Origin: Nonomuraea solani
Lineage (GTDB): Bacteria; Actinomycetota; Actinomycetes; Streptosporangiales; Streptosporangiaceae
Assembly: GCF_900108335.1 (NCBI RefSeq)
Contig: NZ_FNVT01000017.1
Coordinates: 209,401 to 273,400, forward strand
Direction: 5' to 3'
Length of the DNA stretch: 64,000 bases
Shown here one piece after another: positions 1 to 9,400 of the stretch. How positions within the stretch are numbered: the first letter of the stretch is position 1; every line of letters starts with the position of its first letter. The notes under the pieces were generated by a model. The model had not been told where the DNA came from, made no database searches, and saw only the letters and a program-made list of their open reading frames with translations. Both the position numbers and the translations under genes were made by a program.

Positions 1-239
1 TCACAGGCGCGTCACCCCGTGGCCGGCACGTCTGCGTCGCCGAGGACGGCCCCGCCGGCGGCACCTGGGGCGCCGAGGTGGCCGCCCGCCTCTATCCGGC
101 CCTCTGGGATCGGCTGACCCGGCCGATCACGCTGGTCAGCGCCGCCGACAGCGTCATCCCCGCCGCCCCTCACCTGGAACGCGAGGTGCTCGTGCACGCC
201 CACACCATCCGCCTGGCCGTCCTGGAGGCGCTGGCATGA
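1..239 (+). CDS. 2-oxoacid dehydrogenase E1 component, beta-subunit C-terminus (partial)
   Basis: Only the last 78 codons are in the window; the frame is open from base 3 to the TGA at 237-239. The visible part reads as the C-terminal transketolase-like domain of a thiamine-diphosphate E1 beta subunit, with a GGTWGAEV segment and an ending of the type HLEREVLVHAHTI. E1 enzymes decarboxylate a 2-oxoacid and pass the acyl group to a lipoyl arm. The stop overlaps the start of the next gene, a lipoyl/E2 protein, in an ATGA junction, which supports one E1-E2 unit. Whether the full protein is a separate beta subunit or an alpha-beta fusion cannot be seen. Confidence 0.8.
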   Translation, partial: TGASPRGRHVCVAEDGPAGGTWGAEVAARLYPALWDRLTRPITLVSAADSVIPAAPHLEREVLVHAHTIRLAVLEALA

Positions 240-1300
240 CCGCGGTCGTCGTCCCCAAGATCAACAGCAACGACGCGCGGTACCTGCTGGTCGAGTGGGT
301 GGCGAAGGACGGCTCCACGGTACGCCCCGGCGACGTCCTGGCCCTCATCGAGACCTCGAAGACGATCGAGGAGCTCGAATCCGAGTACGCGGGCGTACTC
401 CGCCACGTCGTCGAACAGGGCGCCGAATGCGAACCCGGCCAGACCATAGCCCGCCTCGGCGGCCCTGCCCCGGAGCCGGCGCCCCCACCCCCACCCACCT
501 CCGGCCCCGTCATCACGGCCCCCGCCCGCGCCCTCATGGACGAGCTGGGCGTCACCGAGGACCAGGTACGCGCCCTGAACCACCCGGTGATCCGCCGCAC
601 CGACGTGACCGCCGCCTTCACCGGCGAGACCGACCTCATCCTCCCCCCGCCCCAGCGGCGCATCGCCGACGTCGTCACCCGGGCCCACCGCGAGACGCCC
701 GCCGCCTACACGGTCGTCAAGATCGACGTGGAGGAGGCGCTACGGCTGGCCCGCGAGCTCACCCCCCGCCTCCGCACCCTGATCGGCCTGCCCGAACTGC
801 TGGTCAGAGCCGTGGCCGGGCTGACCGCCCGGTTCGAGCCGATGTTCGCCACCCCGATCGCCCCCGGCCGCCTGCGCCGCGCGCCCACCGCGCACGTCGG
901 CGTCACCATGGACGTGGGCAAGGGCCTGTACGTCCCCGTGGTGCGCGACGCCACGAACCGCTCGCTGGAGGAGATCTCCCGGACGCTGATGGCCCACCGG
1001 ATGACCGCGATGCGCGGCGGGTTCCGCGAGGAGGACCTGTCGGGCGCCAACATCGCGGTGACCCTGCACAACCAGGGCACGGTCACGCTGGCGATCCCCA
1101 TCGTGTTCCCCGGCCAGGTCTGCGCGCTGGCCCTGGCCGCGCCGCAGCGGGAGGTCGTACCGGACGGCGACGGTTTCGCGGTGCGCAGGACCGTGCACCT
1201 CGGCCTGGCCTACGACCACCGCTACGTCAACGGCCACGACGCCGTGCTGTTCCTGGACGCGATCAGGACCGCCCTCGAAACGCCCGGGGACCTGGCGTGA
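236..1300 (+). CDS. Lipoyl-domain 2-oxoacid dehydrogenase E2-like acyltransferase
   Basis: 354 aa. Residues 1-75 form a biotinyl/lipoyl domain with the attachment lysine K42 in ETSKTIEEL. A Pro-rich linker (78-90) leads to a degenerate peripheral-subunit-binding segment (about 92-128), then a CAT-like catalytic domain (135-354). The signature normally written DHRxxDG appears as DHRYVNG (327-333): the catalytic His328 is kept but the usual Asp is Asn332. The role would be to carry the acyl group made by E1 and transfer it to CoA or another acceptor. It overlaps the E1 gene by ATGA and the condensation-domain gene by GTGA. No E3 is visible, so the acyl group may be meant for biosynthesis rather than central metabolism; that is inference. 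Confidence 0.85.
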   Translation: MTAVVVPKINSNDARYLLVEWVAKDGSTVRPGDVLALIETSKTIEELESEYAGVLRHVVEQGAECEPGQTIARLGGPAPEPAPPPPPTSGPVITAPARALMDELGVTEDQVRALNHPVIRRTDVTAAFTGETDLILPPPQRRIADVVTRAHRETPAAYTVVKIDVEEALRLARELTPRLRTLIGLPELLVRAVAGLTARFEPMFATPIAPGRLRRAPTAHVGVTMDVGKGLYVPVVRDATNRSLEEISRTLMAHRMTAMRGGFREEDLSGANIAVTLHNQGTVTLAIPIVFPGQVCALALAAPQREVVPDGDGFAVRRTVHLGLAYDHRYVNGHDAVLFLDAIRTALETPGDLA

Positions 1301-2619
1301 CGGCGGACCGCCTGGCGGGCCTGTCCGACCGGCGCCGCGAGCTGATGACCCGGCTCCTCGCCCAGAAGGCGGCCGCCACCGCGATCCCGGCCCTGCCCAG
1401 GAGCGGGGCCCCGATGGAGTGCTCCCACGAGCAGCGCAGGATCTGGCTGGCCACGCGGGCCACGCCCGATTCGGCCCCGCCCAACGTCACGCTCGGCCTG
1501 GCGGTCACCGGCGAACTCGACCTGACACGCCTGCCGGCCGCGCTCACCGCCCTGGTGTCCCGGCACGAGACCCTGCGCACCCGCTACACCAGCGTGGACG
1601 GCCTGCCGTACCAGGTGATCAGGCCCGCGCAACCGGTCCCGCTCGAACTGACCGACCTGACCGCCCTGCCCGAGGCGGAACGCGAACCGGAGGCCCTGGC
1701 CCTCTCCCTGGCCGCCGCCGGCGAACGCTTCGACCTGGAACGCGGCCCGCTGCTCCGGCTGACCGTCTACCGCCTCGGCCCTCATGAGCACCGCCTGTTC
1801 CTGGTCTGCCACCACATCGCCTGCGACGGCGGCTCCCTGGCCCTCGTGGCGGCCGACCTGGCCGCGCTGTACTCGGGCGCCGAACTGCCGCCACCCCCGT
1901 CTCTCCAGTACGCCGACTACGCCGCCTGGTCCACGGCCCGGGCCAGGGTGCCCGAGCGCCTCCCGTACTGGCGGGACCGCCTGGCCGGCATCGAGCCCGT
2001 CTTCCCCCGCGTCCCGCCCACGCCCGCCCGCCCGGGTGTGACCACCGCCGTGCGGATCGGGCGCGACGTCGTCGACCGGTGGCGCGACGGTCCCGTGACG
2101 TCGTTCGCCGTGCTGCTGGGCGCGTACCTGGTGCTGCTGCGGCGGCTGAGCGGCCGCGACGACCTGGTCGTCGGCACGGTCACGACCGGTCGCGGCCGTC
2201 GCGAGCTGGAGCCGGTCGTGGGCTGCTTCATCAACCTGGTGCCGCTCCGGGTCACCGTGGGCGACGACTTCCCCGCGCTGCTCACCCGCGTCAGGGAGGC
2301 GGTCGCCGGTGCGCTGGCCAACGAGATCCCGTTCGACACGCTCGTCTCCGGCCTCGGCGCCCACCGGCTGCCCGGCGTGCACCCGGCCTTCCAGGCCGCC
2401 TTCGTGCACCGCGACGACCCCGCGCCGCCACCCGGCTGGGCCGGGCTCCGAGCCCGCGTGTGGGAGCACGAGGTGGACGACGCGAGCTTCGACCTCGGGC
2501 TGACCGCCACGCCGCGCGGCGCGGAGTACGAGCTCGCGCTCACCGGCGGACCGGCCCGCTTCACCCCCGGCGACCTGGACCGGCACGCCCAGGCCCTGGC
2601 CGCCATCCTCGACCCCTAG
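1297..2619 (+). CDS. Stand-alone NRPS-type condensation domain protein
   Basis: 440 aa from the GTG at 1297, which overlaps the E2 stop (GTGA). The active-site motif HHIACDG (172-178) is intact, matching HHxxxDG of nonribosomal peptide synthetase condensation domains, and a YADYAAW motif follows at the expected distance. There is no adenylation or carrier domain, so it would act in trans, forming an amide or ester between an acyl donor and a nucleophile. Translational coupling to an E1/E2 pair suggests the donor could be the acyl group made by that complex. An acyltransferase of the wider CoA-dependent superfamily is the main alternative. The long open frame upstream of 1297 is a shadow of the E2 gene. 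Confidence 0.85.
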   Translation: MTADRLAGLSDRRRELMTRLLAQKAAATAIPALPRSGAPMECSHEQRRIWLATRATPDSAPPNVTLGLAVTGELDLTRLPAALTALVSRHETLRTRYTSVDGLPYQVIRPAQPVPLELTDLTALPEAEREPEALALSLAAAGERFDLERGPLLRLTVYRLGPHEHRLFLVCHHIACDGGSLALVAADLAALYSGAELPPPPSLQYADYAAWSTARARVPERLPYWRDRLAGIEPVFPRVPPTPARPGVTTAVRIGRDVVDRWRDGPVTSFAVLLGAYLVLLRRLSGRDDLVVGTVTTGRGRRELEPVVGCFINLVPLRVTVGDDFPALLTRVREAVAGALANEIPFDTLVSGLGAHRLPGVHPAFQAAFVHRDDPAPPPGWAGLRARVWEHEVDDASFDLGLTATPRGAEYELALTGGPARFTPGDLDRHAQALAAILDP

Positions 2620-2704
2620 ATTTCCACCGGCGGAGGGCGGGCGTTACCGTCCGGGTCACGTACGACGATCACGGTGCTGCGCGGCACCCTGAAACGGAGT
2701 ACAC

Positions 2705-4540
2705 GTGACCAACCCCTCTTTCGGCCGTCGCACCCTGCTGGGCGCGGCGATCACCGCCCCCGCCGTCGCCCTGACCGCCCCCGCCGCCGCTGCCACCACC
2801 ACCGGCGGTGGCCGGTTCGACCGCGACAGCCCGCGCTTCACCATCGGCGTGCTGCCCGACACGCAGTACCTGTTCGACGAGGACAGCTCCGACCCCGCCC
2901 CGCTGCGCCAGACGTTCCGCTTCCTCACCGGCGAGCGCGAGAGCAGGAACATCGCGTTCATGACGCACTTAGGCGACGTGACCGAGCACGGCAGCGAGCA
3001 CGAGATCGCCCTGGCCGGCGACGCGTTCAAGGCGCTGGACGGCAGGCTGTCCTACAGCGTCCTGGCCGGCAACCACGACATCCGGGGCGGTGACGACCAG
3101 CGCGGCGACAGCGCGTACCTGAAGGAGTTCGGCCCGTCCCGCTACGCCAGGATGCCCACCTTCCGCGGCGCCTCGCCCGACGGCTACAACAGTCACCACG
3201 TCCTCGACGCGGGCGGCCGCCGCTGGCTCGTGCTGGCGCTCGACTGGCGCGTCTCCGACCAGGGCCTGCGGTGGGCGCAGGGCGTCCTCGACGCCAACCC
3301 GGCCCTGCCCGCCATCCTCACCACGCACGACCTGGCCTGGTCCGGCGACGACGGCGTGGCCGCGCTCTCCCAGTTCGGGCAGCGCCTCTGGGACGTGCTG
3401 ATCAGGCGCAACGACCAGATCTTCCTCACCCTCAACGGCCACTACTGGCCGTCCGGGCGCACCGTGCTGAAGAACGACGCGGGCCACGACGTCCACGTGC
3501 ACATCGCCAACTACCAGGACCGCTACTACGGCGGCGCGGGCATGGTCCGGCTCTACGCCTTCGACCTGGTCCGCAACGTGATCGACGTGGAGACCCTGTC
3601 GCCGTGGCTACTGGCCCGCGACCCCGGCGAGCGTACCCCGCTGGAGGCCGAGCACCTCGAACTGACCGGCCCGGCCGACCGCTTCAGCCTCGCCATCGAC
3701 TTCGACGAGCGCTTCGCCGGATTCGCCCCGCCCGTCCCGCCCCCGCCCAGGCCCGCGAAGGCGGTGATGCCGCGCGGCACCGTGGCGTACTGGCGCTTCG
3801 ACGCCGAAGGACTCACCGGAGCCGGTACGGACGGCGCCGTCGTCCCGGCCGGCACGGTCGCCCGCGACCTGACCGGCGGCGGCAACGACCTCACCATGGA
3901 GCTCCTGCACGCCAGCGCCCCGGAGACGCTGAAGTGGTCGGCCGAGCACCACGAGGGCCAGCCCGCCCACGCCAGCCTCCGCTTCGACGGCGGCAAGAAC
4001 CCCGACCGCGGCGCGGTGCTCAGGTCGGCGGCGAACGCGCCGATCAACGGCATGACGTTCACCTCCGGCTACACGATCGAGGCGTTCATCAAGCTGCCGG
4101 ACCCGTTCGAGGGCGACCACGCCTGGATGGGCATCCTGAGCTGGGAGGGCCGCAGCGGCGACGCCGGAAAGTCCAGCGGCTGGTCGCCCGACGAGCCCAC
4201 GTGCAGCCTCAACCTCTCACCCGAGCGCTTCCTGCAGTACGTCGTCTACCCCACCGGCCGCGACGCCGACCCCACCTCCTGGAGCCACGCCCTGCCCGTG
4301 GGCCGCTGGACGCACGTGGCCGTCGTCAACGACGCCCGCCGCACGACCGTCTACGTGGACGGCTCCAAGATCGCCCGCAACCCCGCCCAGCCGTCCAAGG
4401 GCATCTCGACGCTGGGCCGGCCGTTCGCCATCGGCGGCACCCAGTTCGCGCTCCGGTACGGACAGGGCTACTACGGCTGGATCGGCGACGTCCGCATCGT
4501 GGCCAGGGCGCTCAGGCCCAAGGACTTTCTGACGGCCTGA
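2705..4540 (+). CDS. Tat-exported metallophosphoesterase with C-terminal LamG-like domain
   Basis: 611 aa from GTG 2705, with a GGAG ribosome-binding site just upstream. The N-terminus carries a twin-arginine signal (R8-R9 TLLG, then an Ala-rich stretch to about residue 30), so export in folded form is likely. Residues 45-310 are a calcineurin-like phosphoesterase with metal-site motifs PDTQ (51-54), HLGD (88-91), GNHD (122-125), a THD and an NGH. From about 355 to the end there is a concanavalin A/LamG-type beta-sandwich, which often binds glycans. The substrate is unknown. It is separate from the upstream cluster in direction-neutral spacing of 85 bp. Confidence 0.85.
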   Translation: MTNPSFGRRTLLGAAITAPAVALTAPAAAATTTGGGRFDRDSPRFTIGVLPDTQYLFDEDSSDPAPLRQTFRFLTGERESRNIAFMTHLGDVTEHGSEHEIALAGDAFKALDGRLSYSVLAGNHDIRGGDDQRGDSAYLKEFGPSRYARMPTFRGASPDGYNSHHVLDAGGRRWLVLALDWRVSDQGLRWAQGVLDANPALPAILTTHDLAWSGDDGVAALSQFGQRLWDVLIRRNDQIFLTLNGHYWPSGRTVLKNDAGHDVHVHIANYQDRYYGGAGMVRLYAFDLVRNVIDVETLSPWLLARDPGERTPLEAEHLELTGPADRFSLAIDFDERFAGFAPPVPPPPRPAKAVMPRGTVAYWRFDAEGLTGAGTDGAVVPAGTVARDLTGGGNDLTMELLHASAPETLKWSAEHHEGQPAHASLRFDGGKNPDRGAVLRSAANAPINGMTFTSGYTIEAFIKLPDPFEGDHAWMGILSWEGRSGDAGKSSGWSPDEPTCSLNLSPERFLQYVVYPTGRDADPTSWSHALPVGRWTHVAVVNDARRTTVYVDGSKIARNPAQPSKGISTLGRPFAIGGTQFALRYGQGYYGWIGDVRIVARALRPKDFLTA

Positions 4541-4545
4541 TTGGG

Positions 4546-4551
4546 TAGGTT
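4546..4551 (+). promoter_or_regulatory. -10 box for a leaderless transglycosylase transcript
   Basis: TAGGTT lies 8 nt before the ATG at 4560, leaving no room for a ribosome-binding site; the mRNA probably begins at or next to the start codon. Confidence 0.5.
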
Positions 4552-4559
4552 GGCCCTCC

Positions 4560-5483
4560 ATGGAGGAACGCCCGCAGCACCCACGACGTCCCCGCCGGGG
4601 CCACGCGCTCGCCGCCGCCGCCTTGATCGGCGCGGCGGCCTGCGGTTCACCGCCCGCCGCCCGCACCCCCGTCGCGCAGACGCAGGCCCCACAGCCCTCC
4701 AGCGCACCGGCGGAACAACCTCCCGAGCGGTGGCTCCCGGCCGCCGACGAGAAGATCCCGGAGAGCCCCGCCGCCCTCGCCACCGCGCTGAAGCGCACCT
4801 CGGCCGCTCTCAATGACGCCGTCGACGCCTGGAAGGAGGAGGGCGGCGAGCCGCCGGAGGACGTCGTGCTGCTGTCCCTGTACCAGCAGCGCATCTACCG
4901 CTACACGGCCCGCCACGCCAAGGTCGCCTCCCGGGCCTTCGCCCGCCTGCCCGCCGCGCTGGCCGCCTCGTCCAAGGACAACACCTCGGCGATCAGGGAG
5001 CTGCTGGCCCTGGCCCGGCCCATCAAGCCCAGTGCCACGTTCAAGGTCCAGCCGCCCCGCCCCGCCGCCGAGCTGCTCGGCCACTTCAAGAAGGCCGAAC
5101 GCCGGTTCGGGGTGGAGTGGGAGGTGCTGGCGGCGGTGATGTTCGCGGAGACCAAGTTCGGCCGGGTGAAGTCGGCCAGCCACGCCGGGGCGCAGGGGCC
5201 GATGCAGTTCATGCCCGCGACCTGGAAGGCGTACGGCCTGGGCGGCGACATCCAGGACCCGCGCGACGCGATCATGGGCGCCGCCAACTACCTGAAGGCC
5301 ACCGGCGCTCCCCGGAACTATCAGCGGGCGCTGCACGCGTACAACCCGTCGCAGGCGTACGTGAACGCCATCCAGCTCCACGCCCGCCAGATCAAGCGCG
5401 ACCCGCGCAACTACTACGTCTACTACAACTGGCAGGTGTTCGTCCTGACCACGGCGGGGGAGCGCCGCCTGACGGGCCCTTAA
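4560..5483 (+). CDS. Lytic transglycosylase (SLT fold), probable lipoprotein
   Basis: 307 aa. A basic N-terminus, a hydrophobic stretch and a lipobox-like GAAAC with Cys28 suggest a membrane-anchored lipoprotein. The C-terminal half is a goose-lysozyme/SLT domain: the catalytic Glu197 lies in AETKFG, followed by GAQGPMQFMPATW and a late HAYNPSQAYV segment. It would cleave the glycan strands of peptidoglycan to 1,6-anhydro products. Residues 40-190 are a helical domain of unknown role. The start at 4560 is supported by the TAGGTT box 8 nt upstream. It converges with the VOC gene; only 6 bp separate the two stops. Confidence 0.88.
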   Translation: MEERPQHPRRPRRGHALAAAALIGAAACGSPPAARTPVAQTQAPQPSSAPAEQPPERWLPAADEKIPESPAALATALKRTSAALNDAVDAWKEEGGEPPEDVVLLSLYQQRIYRYTARHAKVASRAFARLPAALAASSKDNTSAIRELLALARPIKPSATFKVQPPRPAAELLGHFKKAERRFGVEWEVLAAVMFAETKFGRVKSASHAGAQGPMQFMPATWKAYGLGGDIQDPRDAIMGAANYLKATGAPRNYQRALHAYNPSQAYVNAIQLHARQIKRDPRNYYVYYNWQVFVLTTAGERRLTGP

Positions 5484-5489
5484 AGGCCC

Positions 5490-5864
5490 TTAGAGGAACA
5501 GGCAGAAGGGATGCCCGTCGGGATCCAGCAACACCCGCACGTCGTCCTGCGGCTGGAACCCGGCGAGCACCGCCCCGCACGCCACGGCCCACTCCACCGC
5601 CGCCGCCAGGTCGTCGACCTGGATGTCGAGATGCTGGGAGGCGGTCTGCCCGCCCGGCACGCTCGGCCACACCGGGCGGGCGTAGTGCCGCTCGTACTCG
5701 AAGTTGAGCGTGAAACCGGCCACCCCCTCCGGCGGCCGGACCTGCGCCCACTCGCTCTCGTCCGCCGTGACGGGCAGGTCCAGCAGCCGTGCGTAGAAGC
5801 GGGCGAGCTCACCCGGCCGCGACGTCCCGATCGTCATGGAGGTCGCTCTCAGAAGTGGCGGCAT
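5490..5864 (-). CDS. VOC (glyoxalase/bleomycin-resistance fold) family protein
   Basis: 124 aa using the ATG at 5864, chosen because a purine-rich GGAAGGGGAG lies just before it; the longer reading to 5924 would cover an inverted repeat. The protein shows the two beta-alpha-beta-beta-beta halves of the VOC superfamily, with a HLDIQVDDL strand and a DPDGHPFCLF ending typical of this group. Such proteins act as dioxygenases, isomerases or antibiotic-binding proteins; the substrate here cannot be told. The inverted repeat at 5891-5925 probably controls it. Confidence 0.8.
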   Translation of the reverse strand: MPPLLRATSMTIGTSRPGELARFYARLLDLPVTADESEWAQVRPPEGVAGFTLNFEYERHYARPVWPSVPGGQTASQHLDIQVDDLAAAVEWAVACGAVLAGFQPQDDVRVLLDPDGHPFCLFL

Positions 5865-5890
5865 GATCAAAACTCCCCTTCCCTCCGAGA

Positions 5891-5925
5891 GTTGTTCAGT
5901 CCAGGTGAGCGCATTGCTGAACAAC
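5891..5925. promoter_or_regulatory. Inverted repeat upstream of the VOC gene
   Basis: GTTGTTCAG (5891-5899) and its exact complement CTGAACAAC (5917-5925) are separated by 17 nt. The repeat starts 27 bp ahead of the VOC start codon, a normal place for an operator, with half sites about 2.5 helix turns apart. No regulator gene is adjacent. Confidence 0.5.
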
Positions 5926-5998
5926 CATCGGCCCGATCCAATGAGAACTCCGGCCTGGGGGTGCCCAGGCGAAGAGGGATGAAACGGGGAGTATCTCG

Positions 5999-6397
5999 AT
6001 GCGACTCAAGCCGATCGGAACGCTCGCGACCGCCGCCATCCTCACCGCCGCGCTATCGACGGTGACGACGACGCAGACCTCCGCGGCGGCCGGCTTCCAC
6101 GACAGTTCCCGCGCGGTCTGGACCGGCATCCCGCCCGCGCTCGTCGGACGGGCGCAGGGCGGGGTCAAGTCCAACCACACGCGGATCTGGATCTGCGACC
6201 GCGTCGACGACGAGATGGGAGCCAGGACCCGCTACTGGACGACCAACGGGGGCTACGACATCGTCGGTGACGCCGACGGCGGAGGCGGCAACTGCGGCGA
6301 GGAGTCGTCGTACAACGGACAGCCGGTGACCCACTACCAGGTCTGCGTCGGCAGAAACGGCGCGAACACCCACTGTTCGGACAGAGTCGCCGCCTAG
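5999..6397 (+). CDS. Small secreted protein of unknown function
   Basis: 132 aa with a clear Sec signal peptide (MRLKPIG followed by a hydrophobic Ala/Thr stretch, cut near residue 30). The mature part of about 100 residues holds four cysteines (WICD, GNCG, QVCV, THCS), suggesting two disulfides in a compact extracellular domain, plus a Gly-rich stretch (DGGGGNCG). A GGGGAG ribosome-binding site precedes the ATG. I do not recognise a family. It is flanked by unrelated genes. Confidence 0.75.
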   Translation: MRLKPIGTLATAAILTAALSTVTTTQTSAAAGFHDSSRAVWTGIPPALVGRAQGGVKSNHTRIWICDRVDDEMGARTRYWTTNGGYDIVGDADGGGGNCGEESSYNGQPVTHYQVCVGRNGANTHCSDRVAA

Positions 6398-6423
6398 AGC
6401 GGCGAATTGTCGGTCGTCTGCAT

Positions 6424-6429
6424 TACGGT
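6424..6429 (+). promoter_or_regulatory. -10 box for the BRCT/propeller gene
   Basis: TACGGT followed by 8 nt and the ATG at 6438, the leaderless pattern seen repeatedly in this window. Confidence 0.45.
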
Positions 6430-6437
6430 CCCTTGGC

Positions 6438-9400
6438 ATGATCATCAATGGCTGCCACATCGTGCTCGCCGGGCGATTCGGCCGGATCTCGAAGGATGAG
6501 GCCGCACGTGCCCTGGAGCTGCTGGGCGCGAGGGTGACCGCGTCGTTCTCGGCGAACACGGACCTGGTCTTCGCCGGGGCGAAATCGGGGGCGAAGGCGG
6601 GTCCGGCGGCGGTGCGCGGCGTTCCGGTCTACGACGAGGACGCGCTGCTGGCCGTGCTCGACGGCCGGGACCCCGGCACACCGCCGCCGTCCCCGCCTTT
6701 CACCGGTGTCCCGGACGGGCGGATGGACCCCGGCGAGGCCCTCGACCTGCTCAAGAACGCCGACTGGTCCACCTTCTCCGCGCCGCGCGACACCGTGCCG
6801 CTGCGCGAGGCGCTCCAGGCCCTGGAGCGCGCCCACGGCGTCACCGAGGCGCATCGCCTCGCGACCGCCAGGATCCGCGACGCGGGCGCGCTGCTGCGCC
6901 ACTCCGGTGTGCACCGGGGCGAGCTGAACGGCCACGCGCTCAGCCCCGACGGCCGCCATCTCGCGGTCGGCAGCGCGCCGGGCGACGACTACGACCGCGG
7001 CGGCGTCCTGCAGCTCTTCGAGGTCGCCACCGGCCACTGCGTCCACGCGATCGACGGCATCATGGGCGGCATCGGCTTCCCCGACTACGCCCGCAGCCTC
7101 CAGTGGTCGGCCGACGGCCGGCGCATCGCGCTGGAGTACAACACCAACGCCACCGGCGTGTGGGACCCGTTCGGCACCGCTCACGAGCCGATCGCCGACG
7201 CGTTCTTCCTCGCCTCCGGCAGGCCGCTGGGCATGGCCTTCGCCCCGGACGGCAGGCGCGCCCTCGTCTTCGGCGGCGGGTCGGGGATCGTGCGCAACGT
7301 CATCGTGGCGATGCACGAGGGCTCGGTCGCCGGGCCTCCCGACGCCAACCGGGAGGGAACGCCGCCGATCGAGTTCGACGGGCCGCTGCCGGGCGGGCTT
7401 GAGAAGATCTGGGGCGATGAGCTCCTGCTGAACCGGGCGTTCTGGTCACGCGACGGCTCCCGGATCTATGGGCAGTTGTCGGGCGAGTACGCGATGATCT
7501 CCCTCGACGTGGCCGCCCGGCGCGTCGCCTGGATCCTGCCCCTGGAGGAGGACACCGAGGCGGCCCCGCCCGAGTGGAGCCCGGACGAACGGCTCGTGGC
7601 CCACCAGCGTGACGGGAAACTCGTCATCGCCGACGCGCTCACGGGCGAGACGACGGCCGAGCTGCCCGGCCGCCCGGGCGCCGACGTCCTGTGCTGGGGC
7701 CCTGGCGGCCGCCTGGCGGTGGTGGACCCGGCGACCGGAACCGTCGCGATCGCCGACGCGACGACCGGCGAGCACCGCTACGACCTCGCCATCCAGGCCG
7801 GCACCTCCAACCCCGGTGGCTGGGACGCCCGTTCGTGGGCCTGGTCACCGGATGGCGAGCGGGCCGCCTGCGTCACCGCCGAGGGCCGGATCGAGATCTG
7901 GTCGCTCGGCGACCACCCCGAACGGCTGCGAGTCCTGGACGGCATCCGGCGCATCGCCGGCCTGTGGACCCACGGCTTCGGCCTCGAATGGCCCACGGAC
8001 GACGTGCTGATCGCGATCGGCGGGCACGCGGTGCGCTTCCTGCGCCCCGGGACCGGCGAGATCATGGCCGACCACCCGTTCCACCACGCCCCGTCCGCCC
8101 GCCGCCCGCTCGTCCTCACCGGCCGCGACCTCGGCGACGGGCTCCCGCTCGACCCGTCGTTCGCGCTGGACGAGGACACCTGGGCGGTCGCGTTCGAGGA
8201 CGGCACGGTCATCGCGCCGCCCGGCCGCGACGACGACCTCGACGGCCGGCTCTGCTGGTCCGTCGCCCGCCGCTTCGCCTGGCCGCTGCGCTGGGGCGAG
8301 CCCAAGACCTTCCCCGACCCCGCTATCGCGGGCCTGGGGGCCGCCTCGCCGGAGACCGGGCACCTGCTGGCGCCGTTCAGGGGCCGCGGCAGCACGGCGG
8401 AGCGGGCCGGAACATGGCCGCCGCCCGGCACCGCCACCGTCTCCGATCTGATCACGGTGACCCGGGGCACGCTCGCCGACCTCACCGGCCAGGGCTTCCA
8501 CAGCGAGTGGACCGTGGACACCCTCCAGCAGCTCGCCATGATCCGCGCCCGCAGGGGCGAGGCCGCGGAAGCCCGCGAACTCGCCCTTTCGATCCCGGAA
8601 CACCAGCGGCGCCCCGGGCTCCTCGCGCGGGTCGCGCTCGCGCTCGGCGCGGCCGGTTTCACCGCCGAGGCCGCCGCCGTCCTCCCCGACACCGGCGACG
8701 ACCTCTCCGACGTGAGCGACGCGGCCGACATGGCGGCGCTCGCCGGCGCCTACGCGGTCCTGGGCTGGCGGGAGCGCTCCGAGCGGTGGTTCGCCGCCGC
8801 GCGCAAGACCGCCGACGCCCACCGGTCGAACTGGGGCGCCCGCCTGCCGCTGGTCTGGGCGCTCACCCAGTGCGGCCAGGAGCGGGAGGCCCGCGTCGTG
8901 CTGGACGAGGGCACAGGCGTGCCGGGACCCCGGCACTACGGCGTTCCCTGGCTGGTCTGCCTGCTCAGGCGGGGCGAGACCGAGCTGGTACGCGAGCTGA
9001 TCGGGGAGCGCAGCAGGCCGGTCGACCTTAACGGGACGCGCACCGGCGGGGACCGCTGGTTCGACGACTGGGCGGCGCCCCGCGCGCTCGCCGTCCACGG
9101 GCAGCCCGGCCTGGTCCGGCTGTGGGGCGAGGTCAACGGGTGCTGGGTGGAGCCCCACCTGGAGCTGGCCGAACGGATCGCGGCCGACGGCCCGCCCACC
9201 GGGCCGACCGCCGCCGAGCTGACCGACCTGGCCGTCAAGCACGCCGACCTCGTGAAGCGCCCGAAGGCGGCGAAGCGCCGCGACTCCGCCCACCTGGCCA
9301 GGGAGGCGGCGGAGTGCGGCCACGTCGGCGCCGTGCTCGACCTGCTGCCCTGGATGTCCGGCCCCAACAGGCACGGGCTGGACAGCAACACGCACACCTG

